From contig JBFIQI010000096.1 of assembly GCA_041609715.1 (NCBI GenBank), positions 1-9,174 of the forward strand: a DNA stretch of 9,174 nucleotides, written 5' to 3'. The position numbers and the translations under genes were made by a program. Below the pieces are notes generated by a model that had not been told where the DNA came from, searched no databases, and was given only the letters and a program-made list of their open reading frames with translations. Source of the stretch: JABDLF01 sp041609715 (GTDB lineage: Bacteria; Pseudomonadota; Gammaproteobacteria; Steroidobacterales; JABDLF01). Of the stretch, positions 1 through 5,740 are shown one piece after another; position 1 is the stretch's first letter, and every line of letters begins with the position of its first letter.

Positions 1-28
1 ATGATATGGCGGGTCACCGCTCTGTTGA

Positions 29-646
29 TCAGCCATACACGCTATCCTGGCGCCAGCGTGACAGATCACTGCCTTTGAGTACATCGGCCCAGGGAAACAG
101 CGGCCCGGGATCCACCTTGCGACGAATCAGGATATCCGGATCATCCTGGGAAGGCACCAGGTCTTTGTCCAGCTCCTCGTGCCCGGCGATCCACGACAGG
201 CCGGGAATAATTTTTTCAAGTCGGGAAAGCAGCAATCTGAGGCTGTGTATCTGCGCGTCGGTGTAAGGATCTGTCAGCAGCTGCTGGTCGCTGCGGAACC
301 AGTCCGGGTAACGCCCGGCGTTAACCAACTCGATACCGATGGACCGTTCGTTCATGCCGCGCACATGATGCGCAACCCGTTCCAGCGCCACCCATTGATA
401 GACGCCACCATCCAGGTCGATATAAATGTGCCCCGAGTTGCCGGTGCCAGTTTCCTGGTAGACCACCTGCTCCCCGTATTCCCGCGCCATCTCCAGGTTG
501 GGCAGTTCCGTGCAATGGATCACCACCAGGTCCAGATCATTGAGACTGCGAGTCTCAAGCGACGTGTTATACGGCAACAGTTGCTGAACGATGGTCAGCT
601 CACCGGTCCGCGCCAGCTCCAGCCTGGCATCAATCTGCATATTCAT
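29..646 (-). CDS. AmpD-like N-acetylmuramoyl-L-alanine amidase (Amidase_2 family)
   Basis: Predicted zinc amidase that cuts the bond between N-acetylmuramic acid and the L-Ala of the stem peptide. The 205-residue protein shows the Amidase_2 zinc ligands in order: His44 (VVIHCTE), His156 (IAGHEELD) and Asp179 (KVDPGPLFPW). Glu106 in IGIELVN matches the conserved family Glu. It has no signal peptide or membrane segment, so it probably acts in the cytoplasm, as AmpD does in muropeptide recycling; the exact substrate (anhydro-muropeptide or other) is inferred. It overlaps the upstream terC-like gene by one base (TGATG), which suggests translational coupling. The Shine-Dalgarno GGGAGG lies only 3 bases before the first ATG but 9 before the ATG at 640, so Met3 may be the true start. 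It is too divergent to assign the ampD symbol with confidence. Confidence 0.9.
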   Translation of the reverse strand: MNMQIDARLELARTGELTIVQQLLPYNTSLETRSLNDLDLVVIHCTELPNLEMAREYGEQVVYQETGTGNSGHIYIDLDGGVYQWVALERVAHHVRGMNERSIGIELVNAGRYPDWFRSDQQLLTDPYTDAQIHSLRLLLSRLEKIIPGLSWIAGHEELDKDLVPSQDDPDILIRRKVDPGPLFPWADVLKGSDLSRWRQDSVYG

Positions 647-1425
647 CAGCCTCCCGTCTCCCGCTCCCAGTCGACTGTCTGGTCATCTTCAAGCGCCTTG
701 CGCAAAACCACGGGTTGCGCAACACGCCTCCTGGCCTTCATGTTCAGCAGCTCGACCCCTACCGAGAAGGCCATGGCAAAGTAAATGTAACCTTTCGGGA
801 TATGAAACTCGACTCCCTCACCAATTAATGCCATCCCAATCAGGAGCAGGAAGGACAGGGCCAGCATCCGGATCGTGGGATGGCGGTCCACGAACTCGCT
901 GACGGTGCGCGCCGAAATCATCATTACGATCACGGCCACCACGATGGCTGCCACCATCACCTCGATATCCTCTGCAAGGCCGATGGCCGTGATAACCGAG
1001 TCAATGGAAAACACGATATCCAGAATGCCAATCTGTACCACGCAGCTCAAAAAGCTGGTGCCACTCCTGGCGCTGGCCTTTTCCGCGGCGCCTTCGAGGC
1101 TGTGATGAATCTCCAGTGTGCTCTTGGCCAGCAGGAACAACCCGCCGCCAATCAGAATGATATCGCGCCCCGAAATCTCCTGGGCGAAGACCGTGAACAA
1201 CGGGGCCGTCAGCTGCATCAGCCAGGTCAGGGAAAACAACAGCAGGATTCGCGAGGCCATGGCCACCAGCAGGCCAATCTGCCGTGCAGGACCCTGTTGG
1301 TGCGCCGGCAAGCGCCGCACCAGGATGGCGATGAATATGATGTTGTCGATGCCGAGAACGATCTCGAGCGCCGTCAGCGTCGCGAAAGCGATCCAGACGT
1401 TGGGGTCGGTGAGCAGCTCCAGCAT
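646..1425 (-). CDS. TerC family integral membrane protein
   Basis: A 259-residue inner-membrane protein of the TerC family. Members are linked to metal-ion export (notably manganese) and to tellurite resistance; the substrate here is not shown. The N-terminus (MLELLTDPNVWIAF) and the first acidic motif EIVLGIDNIIF (Glu21, Asp27) are typical. The second acidic motif LDIVFSIDSVITAIG (Asp136, Asp142) and the closing GYIYFAMAFSVGVELLNM (212-229) complete the fold. About seven hydrophobic helices are visible, with a short hydrophilic loop near 105-124 and a charged cytoplasmic tail of about 30 residues. The ATG fits the family start, although AGGA ends only one base before it, so ribosome binding looks unusual. 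A TATAAT box lies about 50 bases upstream. The amidase gene follows with a one-base overlap. Confidence 0.93.
   Translation of the reverse strand: MLELLTDPNVWIAFATLTALEIVLGIDNIIFIAILVRRLPAHQQGPARQIGLLVAMASRILLLFSLTWLMQLTAPLFTVFAQEISGRDIILIGGGLFLLAKSTLEIHHSLEGAAEKASARSGTSFLSCVVQIGILDIVFSIDSVITAIGLAEDIEVMVAAIVVAVIVMMISARTVSEFVDRHPTIRMLALSFLLLIGMALIGEGVEFHIPKGYIYFAMAFSVGVELLNMKARRRVAQPVVLRKALEDDQTVDWERETGG
650..655 (-). promoter_or_regulatory. Ribosome binding site that questions the amidase start
   Basis: Reads GGGAGG on the minus strand, inside the 3' end of the terC-like gene. It is 3 bases from the ATG at 646 and 9 bases from the ATG at 640. The spacing favours the second ATG, which would shorten the amidase by two residues. 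Confidence 0.5.
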
Positions 1426-1472
1426 GTCCTATTGTCTGCCTGACGTTACTGAGAAGGATTTTACAGGCGCCA

Positions 1473-1501
1473 ATTATACGCAGCGGTCGGGCCCTGTAGT
1501 C
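1473..1501 (-). promoter_or_regulatory. Candidate sigma-70 promoter for the terC-like gene
   Basis: The minus strand has a perfect -10 hexamer TATAAT (plus 1473-1478). The best -35 candidate is ACTACA (plus 1495-1500), 16 bases away, matching TTGACA at only three positions. Transcription would start near 1466 and give a leader of about 40 bases. The -10 is convincing and the -35 is weak, so an activator could be needed. Confidence 0.4.
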
Positions 1502-1503
1502 GC

Positions 1504-1534
1504 GCCGCAACCGCCTTTTTTCCGGTTGCTCGGC
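1504..1534. repeat. Inverted repeat upstream of the terC promoter
   Basis: A 7-bp perfect stem, gcaaccg (1507-1513) with cggttgc (1523-1529), encloses a nine-base loop containing six T. GCC (1504-1506) and GGC (1532-1534) extend it past a two-base bulge. An overlapping alternative stem pairs T6-CCG (1516-1524) with CGG-C-A6 (1531-1540). On both strands the A tract, not the T tract, lies 3', so it is not a canonical terminator. It sits just upstream of the candidate -35. Confidence 0.4.
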
Positions 1535-1578
1535 AAAAAACCTGCGCCATTTGCAAGTTTTGTGGTGTCCTTGCCAAA

Positions 1579-1595
1579 GCAGTTACCCCAACTGC
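1579..1595. repeat. Short inverted repeat downstream of the hydrolase gene
   Basis: gcagtt (1579-1584) and aactgc (1590-1595) flank a five-base loop. On the minus strand the stem is followed by only three T, so as a terminator for the upstream five-gene operon it would be weak. No better terminator for that operon was found in 1426-1671. Confidence 0.25.
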
Positions 1596-1671
1596 CTGCG
1601 CAAGAAACTTTTTTCCTGCGCTGACCGGGCAACGAAATGGGTCGACAAGCTTGAGTACACCCACACCCAGA

Positions 1672-2856
1672 TCAATTACCCGCAATGTGGCTGGCCAAGC
1701 TGCTTTGTTTTCCGTCCCAAGGGATAAAGTAATCGATTTTGCGCCTGCTTCGACGCACCCGGTCATCGGGGCGGCGCGGGCGCATTTTGATGAGTTTGCC
1801 CTGCTGCAGCCACATGGCCACCGAGTTGATGATGGTTTCATCCCGGCAACTCATGCCGTGAACTTTCGCGCTGGGGTAAGCACCCAGGGTAATGCCGCGA
1901 ATTGCGGCGCTGCAGAGATGAACACGCCCGTCCCCCAGCTCATCCTTGCGCGCTGCCTGGAAATCGAACCAGTTCCGATTGGCGGCGTTGTCACGGTCCA
2001 CCGGGATCTGGCGCATGGTTGCATGTCCCACGCCCATCAGTACCAGCACCTGGTCGGCATGCCCTCTGAGAGCGCGCTCGCTCAACATCGGTGCCATGCT
2101 GCTGCCGCCATGCTGCGCCCGCCCGGCCCTGATGAATGCCTCGGCGTTGGCGAGAAAATCCGGCTGGAAGGTCTTCGTCTTAACGACATTGGTTTGCCAG
2201 CAGTCGAGGTCGAACGCATCGAGGTGCTCGCCGCTGACCGCGTCCACCAGGGCATCACTGTAGCTGGGCAGCAACTGGTAAACCGATTGAAATCCGCGCG
2301 CCAACTTGCGGAAGTCCTCCGAGCTGCCAAACCAGCCATGTTTTTCCCCGGCGATCAGCACCCGCGCCGTTTCACAAGCGCCGCGAAAGGGCGGCGCGAT
2401 AAACACGATCCTGCCGATACCGGTGAAGGGCCGCGGCCGCCGCAATCCCAGGGCGCTGCGTAACAGCAAAGCACCCATACTGTGCGCAACGAAACTGATC
2501 GTTTCGTCACCATGGTGAGCGAGCTTGCCTTGCAAATGGTCCACAAAATCGTTGAGCTTCTGCGCGTTGTTTTCGACGGGCAGGCGCCAATCGTAAGGGA
2601 ACAGGTACAGGCGTTTGTCGACCCACTGCCGCAGGCGGTGGATCATGGGTTTGTAGGAAACATTCATGAGCTCCCATTCGCGGAAGATATGCTCGTCACG
2701 CGCATCATAGAGGCCATCACGCAACTCGAAATCCAGCGGATCTTCAAACAGATCTCCAACAACCAGGTCTTCCAGCGACCAGCGCACGTCAAAATGAGGC
2801 GGATAGGTGTCGGCGAGTTTGCTGCCCTTGATGCCGGGAATGAGAACAATCGCCAT
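1672..2856 (-). CDS. LCAT-like alpha/beta hydrolase
   Basis: A 394-residue alpha/beta hydrolase resembling the lecithin:cholesterol acyltransferase (LCAT) family of lipases and acyltransferases. The N-terminal strand IVLIPGIKGSKL (3-14) is the typical LCAT opening and oxyanion region. The nucleophile elbow is AHSMG, with Ser126. LYLFPYDWRLP (83-93) is the conserved LCAT segment. Asp309 in LGDGRVHLCS and His333 in KVHGMS are the likely remaining triad members. The C-terminal tail (359-372) is strongly basic. It has no signal peptide, so it is predicted cytoplasmic or membrane-associated. The start at 2856 is chosen because its ATG overlaps the upstream stop (TGATG); a start at 2898 would cover 14 more codons of the neighbour. 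It is the last gene of a five-gene operon. The acyl substrate is unknown. Confidence 0.85.
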   Translation of the reverse strand: MAIVLIPGIKGSKLADTYPPHFDVRWSLEDLVVGDLFEDPLDFELRDGLYDARDEHIFREWELMNVSYKPMIHRLRQWVDKRLYLFPYDWRLPVENNAQKLNDFVDHLQGKLAHHGDETISFVAHSMGALLLRSALGLRRPRPFTGIGRIVFIAPPFRGACETARVLIAGEKHGWFGSSEDFRKLARGFQSVYQLLPSYSDALVDAVSGEHLDAFDLDCWQTNVVKTKTFQPDFLANAEAFIRAGRAQHGGSSMAPMLSERALRGHADQVLVLMGVGHATMRQIPVDRDNAANRNWFDFQAARKDELGDGRVHLCSAAIRGITLGAYPSAKVHGMSCRDETIINSVAMWLQQGKLIKMRPRRPDDRVRRSRRKIDYFIPWDGKQSSLASHIAGN

Positions 2857-3137
2857 CAGAGTAGCGGCAGGCTGGCAACGTCCACCGGCTGCAGCCATTC
2901 TGCGGTTTCGGTGGGCTTGTGTTCGTCTTTCAGTGCTTTGAGAAACGCGGAATGTTGCGACTTCCAGGCGCGGTATTCATCTTCCCAGTTGCGATGACAG
3001 CTGCCCCGCGGTTCGCTTTGCTCACAACTGGCCTGTTGCAACAGCTCATGGGCAACACGCTGCCAGTCCGGGCTTGCACAGGCCGGCAGGAGCACAACCA
3101 TGGAGCTGAACGCGATCACCAGCCGGACGGTTTTCAT
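2856..3137 (-). CDS. Small hypothetical lipoprotein
   Basis: A 93-residue predicted lipoprotein. It has a basic n-region (MKTVR), a hydrophobic stretch and a lipobox LLPAC, with Cys20 as the lipidation site. The +2 residue is Ala, which by the usual Lol rule predicts the outer membrane. The mature part is about 73 residues, is rich in Trp, Glu and His, and contains two further Cys (in SCEQSEPRGSCH) that could form a disulfide. No known domain was recognised. The ATG overlaps the stop of the ABM gene by four bases (ATGA), and its own stop overlaps the hydrolase start by one base. It is therefore almost certainly co-translated with both. A role as partner or anchor for the hydrolase is only inferred. 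Confidence 0.8.
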   Translation of the reverse strand: MKTVRLVIAFSSMVVLLPACASPDWQRVAHELLQQASCEQSEPRGSCHRNWEDEYRAWKSQHSAFLKALKDEHKPTETAEWLQPVDVASLPLL

Positions 3138-3466
3138 GGCAGCAATTCCCTGGGCCCGCCAATGAACGGTTCAGGGTAATGGCCATCGCCATATTCGCGC
3201 AAGATTTCCGCAATCACTATTTTGTAGCCTGCGTACCATTCCCGGTAACGGGACTTCGCGTACAGGTGATCGGGGTGGCTGCCAAACGCCTGCAGATCCT
3301 CGAGGGTCTGCCAGTACAAAATGACGACATTACGATCTGCATCGGTCCAGCTCTCTCGGCCGAGATACCCGGGGCTCGATTCGGCGATTTCGATTATGCG
3401 ATCGTTGAGGCGGTGGAATTCGTCATCGTAACGGCCGACCTTGACCATGAAAGTGGCGCTGTACAC
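3134..3466 (-). CDS. Antibiotic biosynthesis monooxygenase (ABM) domain protein
   Basis: A 110-residue single-domain protein of the dimeric alpha/beta-barrel ABM family. Members include cofactor-free monooxygenases and heme-degrading enzymes. Recognisable parts are the first strand (YSATFMVKVG), the helix carrying FHRLNDRIIEIAESSPGYLG, the strand VVILYWQTLEDLQAF and the final helix YREWYAGYKIVIAEILREYG. The start is GTG at 3466, preceded by a GGAGAG site; the next ATG at 3448 would remove the first strand and has no ribosome site. It begins 6 bases after the FMN reductase stop and ends in an ATGA overlap with the lipoprotein gene. Pairing with an FMN reductase suggests a small redox module. 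Many members have no proven activity, so the reaction is unknown. Confidence 0.85.
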   Translation of the reverse strand: MYSATFMVKVGRYDDEFHRLNDRIIEIAESSPGYLGRESWTDADRNVVILYWQTLEDLQAFGSHPDHLYAKSRYREWYAGYKIVIAEILREYGDGHYPEPFIGGPRELLP

Positions 3467-3472
3467 GGGCTC

Positions 3473-4048
3473 TCAGCTCTCCGGCGTTCCTTTTTCCCGG
3501 GCCCGGGCGATGGCCGCACTGACCCATTCCAACTCGTCCAGAAAACCCTGGATGCGGGCTTCGTAGGCGCTGTCTTCGGCCTCCCCCGCCTCGTTGAAGG
3601 AATCCTGCACTTTGGATATCGGAAAGGTCTTCGGGATGGTCAGCAGGCCCACCGCGGCCAGCACCGAGCGCAAGGCCTGCGCTGCGCGAATGCCGCCAAA
3701 GCCGCCGGCCGAGTAACTGGCGATCGCCGCCACCTTCCACTTATAGTCGGAACCAAAGTGGTCGATGATGTTTTTCATGGCAGGCGGAATGCCGTGATTA
3801 TATTCGCCGGTAACGAAAACCAGCGCGTCACTGTCCTTGATAGCGGCTGAAATTCGTTGCATGTCCATGGGCGCATCATCTTCATCGTACTCGCGAAACC
3901 GCAGATCCAGCAGCGGGAGCCGATACTCCAGGGGATCAATTAAAGTGACCTCATGGTCCCGCTGCTCCAGCTGTCTCACAACGAAGCGGGCTGCCTTGAT
4001 TCCCTCCCGCTTGCTGCGAACGGAACCGTAAATCACTGCGAAGTTCAT
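3473..4048 (-). CDS. NADPH-dependent FMN reductase family flavoprotein
   Basis: A 191-residue flavodoxin-fold protein of the NADPH-dependent FMN reductase family (FMN_red). It carries the FMN phosphate loop GSVRSKREG (8-16), the conserved TGEYNHGIPPAMKNIIDHF segment (80-98) and the loop YSAGGFGGIRAAQALR (112-127). The length is usual for the family, and no signal peptide is present, so it is cytoplasmic. It could reduce FMN or quinones with NAD(P)H, or supply reduced flavin or quinol to the adjacent ABM protein; that link is inferred from operon order. Its ATG directly follows the TGA of the upstream lipoprotein gene with no spacer. A purine-rich GGGGGTGG site lies just upstream, within that gene. 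Confidence 0.93.
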   Translation of the reverse strand: MNFAVIYGSVRSKREGIKAARFVVRQLEQRDHEVTLIDPLEYRLPLLDLRFREYDEDDAPMDMQRISAAIKDSDALVFVTGEYNHGIPPAMKNIIDHFGSDYKWKVAAIASYSAGGFGGIRAAQALRSVLAAVGLLTIPKTFPISKVQDSFNEAGEAEDSAYEARIQGFLDELEWVSAAIARAREKGTPES

Positions 4049-4270
4049 TCAGCCACCCCCTGAATCCTTTATTGCTTCCCGTTTGGTCTGATCTGCTTCC
4101 TTTAGCGTGTCCTCCACACCTTTGGCCCGATCGATGGTTTCAACCTGCTCTTTCCAGACGTGGTCGGTCTTTCCGGCATCATCCGTGTCAGCCCCGGCCT
4201 GTTCTGTGCCCCCCGAACACGCAAGGAGCAAAGCTGTCAGTAGCGCCGTCAATACTGTTGAAAATCGCAT
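4049..4270 (-). CDS. Small hypothetical lipoprotein, first gene of the operon
   Basis: A 73-residue predicted lipoprotein. MRFSTVLTALLTALLLACSGG gives a signal peptide with lipobox LLAC and Cys18; +2 is Ser, consistent with outer-membrane sorting. The mature part is about 56 residues, highly charged (Asp, Glu, Lys), with a helical stretch around VEDTLKEADQTKREAIKD, and ends in three glycines. No domain was recognised. The ATG at 4270 is chosen because a strong AGGAGG lies 8 bases upstream and the signal peptide begins there. An upstream in-frame start at 4357 would add 29 residues with no signal-peptide character. It leads the five-gene operon and faces the divergent sulfotransferase gene across 163 bases. 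Confidence 0.82.
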   Translation of the reverse strand: MRFSTVLTALLTALLLACSGGTEQAGADTDDAGKTDHVWKEQVETIDRAKGVEDTLKEADQTKREAIKDSGGG

Positions 4271-4278
4271 CTTCCTGT

Positions 4279-4284
4279 CCTCCT
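4279..4284 (-). promoter_or_regulatory. Strong ribosome binding site fixing the 4270 start
   Basis: Reads AGGAGG on the minus strand, 8 bases before the ATG at 4270. It rules out the longer reading frame from 4357. Confidence 0.75.
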
Positions 4285-4387
4285 GGCGATGACCGGGCTG
4301 CAAATCTCTGCTGGAGCTAATCACAGGCAGCAACGGGGCGCAATCAGGGCCTGTCATTCGTCCTGCCCGGCTGTTGTGCTGGCCAGC

Positions 4388-4411
4388 CCAGGGTGTAAGG
4401 TTGAGCCCTGG
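4388..4411. repeat. Operator-like inverted repeat in the divergent intergenic region
   Basis: ccaggg (4388-4393) and ccctgg (4406-4411) are perfect inverted arms around a 12-base spacer, with arm centres 18 bases apart. It lies between the divergent 4270 lipoprotein gene and the sulfotransferase gene, 22 bases before the preferred TTG start. It could be a regulator site or an mRNA hairpin. No convincing promoter hexamers were found on either strand of 4271-4433. Confidence 0.3.
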
Positions 4412-4433
4412 TCAAAACCGGCGAGAACAACAG

Positions 4434-5303
4434 TTGAGCACGGGACACGCAATTCCTGACGGTACCACCCTGTTTTTTGTGGGTGGCCAGGGCAAATCCG
4501 GGACAACCTGGGTGCAGCTGTTGCTGGATGCTCATCCCGACATAAGCTGCGCCGGAGAGGCGCATTTTTTCGACATGCTGGCGCCGGCAATGCAGCAGGC
4601 TTTCCTCCGCTATCGCCGCCAACTGGAAGACAACAACCAGCTTTTTCACGAGTTGGCTGGTTACCCGCTGCCGGAACAGCCCCAGGGTTTCGCCGCGCTG
4701 CGTGGTGCCGTTGTGTCGGCCTTGCTGGATCAATCCCGCGGCCAGTCGGTCAAGGCTCTGGGCGAGCGCACGCCGGCCAACGTCGAGCATTTGGATCTGA
4801 TCTGGGAATTGTTCCCGCAGGCACGCTTCATCCATGTGATCCGCGACCCACGTGACGTGGCCGTGTCCCTGTGGCAACACGGCCACCGCATCCAGGAAGG
4901 CGGCTTCTCCAAACAATATGGCTCGCTGGATGCGCTGGCCTTGCATCTGTGCGAGGGCTGGAGCGCGTGGATGCAGCACTCCGCCTTGCTGGGTGAGCAG
5001 CGTCCCGGGCAGTACCTGGAAGTACGCTACGAGGACTTGCTGACCAGCGGCCCGGCTGCCATGGCCCGCGCGCTGGAATTCCTGGATATCCCTCCCGATC
5101 CCGCCGTCATCAGTAATTGCATCAAGGCCTCGGCCTTCGAAAAACTCACAGGCGGGCGCGGGCGCGGTGAAGAAGATCCCAAATCACATTTTCGCAAGGG
5201 CATCAGCGGCGACTGGCGCAACCATCTTGCCGCCGACTGCATCAAGAAAATCCGGGCCAGCGCGGCTCTGCAGCTGACCCGCCTGGGCTACGAGCCGGAT
5301 TGA
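4434..5303 (+). CDS. PAPS-dependent sulfotransferase
   Basis: Predicted to transfer a sulfuryl group from 3'-phosphoadenosine 5'-phosphosulfate (PAPS) to an unknown acceptor. With the start at 4434 it has 289 residues, normal for cytosolic-type sulfotransferases. The 5'-phosphosulfate loop is GKSGTTWVQLL (20-30). The 3'-phosphate site is RFIHVIRDPRDVAVSLW (131-147). The C-terminal PAPS loop is FRKGISGDWRNHL (253-265). GERTPANVEH (110-119) lies where the acceptor-side catalytic region is expected. There is no signal peptide. No ATG precedes the core, so the start is a TTG: 4434 has a weak GAGA site 8 bases upstream and gives the usual short N-terminus, while 4401 and 4374 are alternatives. It is the only plus-strand gene here, and its 3' end overlaps a convergent gene by 16 bases. 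Confidence 0.9.
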   Translation: MSTGHAIPDGTTLFFVGGQGKSGTTWVQLLLDAHPDISCAGEAHFFDMLAPAMQQAFLRYRRQLEDNNQLFHELAGYPLPEQPQGFAALRGAVVSALLDQSRGQSVKALGERTPANVEHLDLIWELFPQARFIHVIRDPRDVAVSLWQHGHRIQEGGFSKQYGSLDALALHLCEGWSAWMQHSALLGEQRPGQYLEVRYEDLLTSGPAAMARALEFLDIPPDPAVISNCIKASAFEKLTGGRGRGEEDPKSHFRKGISGDWRNHLAADCIKKIRASAALQLTRLGYEPD

Positions 5304-5740
5304 CCGGAGGAATCGCCCGCTGCGCCACCCGCCAGCAGCTGCCCCCCCAGCCAGGCCGCCGGCAAAAACACCAGCAGGGTGCCCAGGTTGAACCACAGGG
5401 GGTGCGGAATGCTCACCAGGTTCATAAGGCCCATGACCATCAGCACAGCCCCCACGATGAGGGCGTGGCGCATATGGCCCCCGGGGCTGAGACGCGCGGT
5501 CAGCCCGCCACCCACAAAACTACCCAGAGCGTATGACAGCAGGACAAACAGCAAGGCGCCCGCGGGCATGCTGGCGACCAGTGCCCGCATTGCCTCCTGG
5601 TCTTCATAATCGACGTCACTTGCAACGGGATACACCTGATGACCGATCGTCTGGACGACCATGATCACCACTACGCCGGCCACGATACCGGCCACGATGC
5701 ACAAAATGTTTTTCAAGAGTGAGTTGGATGTGCCTGTCAT
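5288..5740 (-). CDS. Small four-helix membrane protein, hypothetical
   Basis: A 150-residue hydrophobic protein with four predicted transmembrane helices: roughly 8-33 (ILCIVAGIVAGVVVIMVVQ), 59-82 (GALLFVLLSYALGSFVGGGL), 94-113 (ALIVGAVLMVMGLMNLV) and 116-139 (LWFNLGTLLVFLPAAWLGGQLL). Helices 1 and 2 are joined by a loop of about 25 residues with an acidic cluster (SDVDYEDQEAM). The HPLWF motif and glycine-rich helices resemble a widespread uncharacterised family of small bacterial membrane proteins, from memory only. The ATG at 5740 overlaps the rhombotarget stop by four bases (ATGA) and has a GGGGGA site just upstream; a start at 5779 would lie inside the neighbour. It has no rhomboid GxSG or catalytic His, so it is not a rhombosortase. 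Its 3' end overlaps the convergent sulfotransferase. Confidence 0.85.
   Translation of the reverse strand: MTGTSNSLLKNILCIVAGIVAGVVVIMVVQTIGHQVYPVASDVDYEDQEAMRALVASMPAGALLFVLLSYALGSFVGGGLTARLSPGGHMRHALIVGAVLMVMGLMNLVSIPHPLWFNLGTLLVFLPAAWLGGQLLAGGAAGDSSGQSGS

Noticed and set aside
179..784. Plus-strand open frame of 201 codons
   Set aside because: It is antisense to the amidase and terC-like genes, both with intact family motifs; it is a shadow of GC-rich coding sequence.
1504..1540. Terminator of the five-gene operon
   Set aside because: There is a stem, but the T tract is in the loop or on the 5' side on both strands, which does not fit intrinsic termination.
1426..1671. Possible yybP-ykoY manganese riboswitch before the terC-like gene
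   Set aside because: TerC-family genes often have one, but the characteristic conserved loops were not found, and the TATAAT at 1473-1478 would leave a leader of only about 40 bases.
1651..2463. Long plus-strand open frame of 270 codons
   Set aside because: It lies antisense to the LCAT-like hydrolase, whose motifs and catalytic triad are clear. Its own product shows no recognisable domain or ribosome site.
4344..4979. Minus-strand open frame of 211 codons
   Set aside because: It is opposite the sulfotransferase, whose PAPS-binding motifs fix the coding strand.
5288..5740. Rhombosortase partner of the rhombotarget lipoprotein
   Set aside because: It has four helices next to the target gene but no GxSG serine motif or catalytic His in a later helix, so it is not a rhomboid protease.
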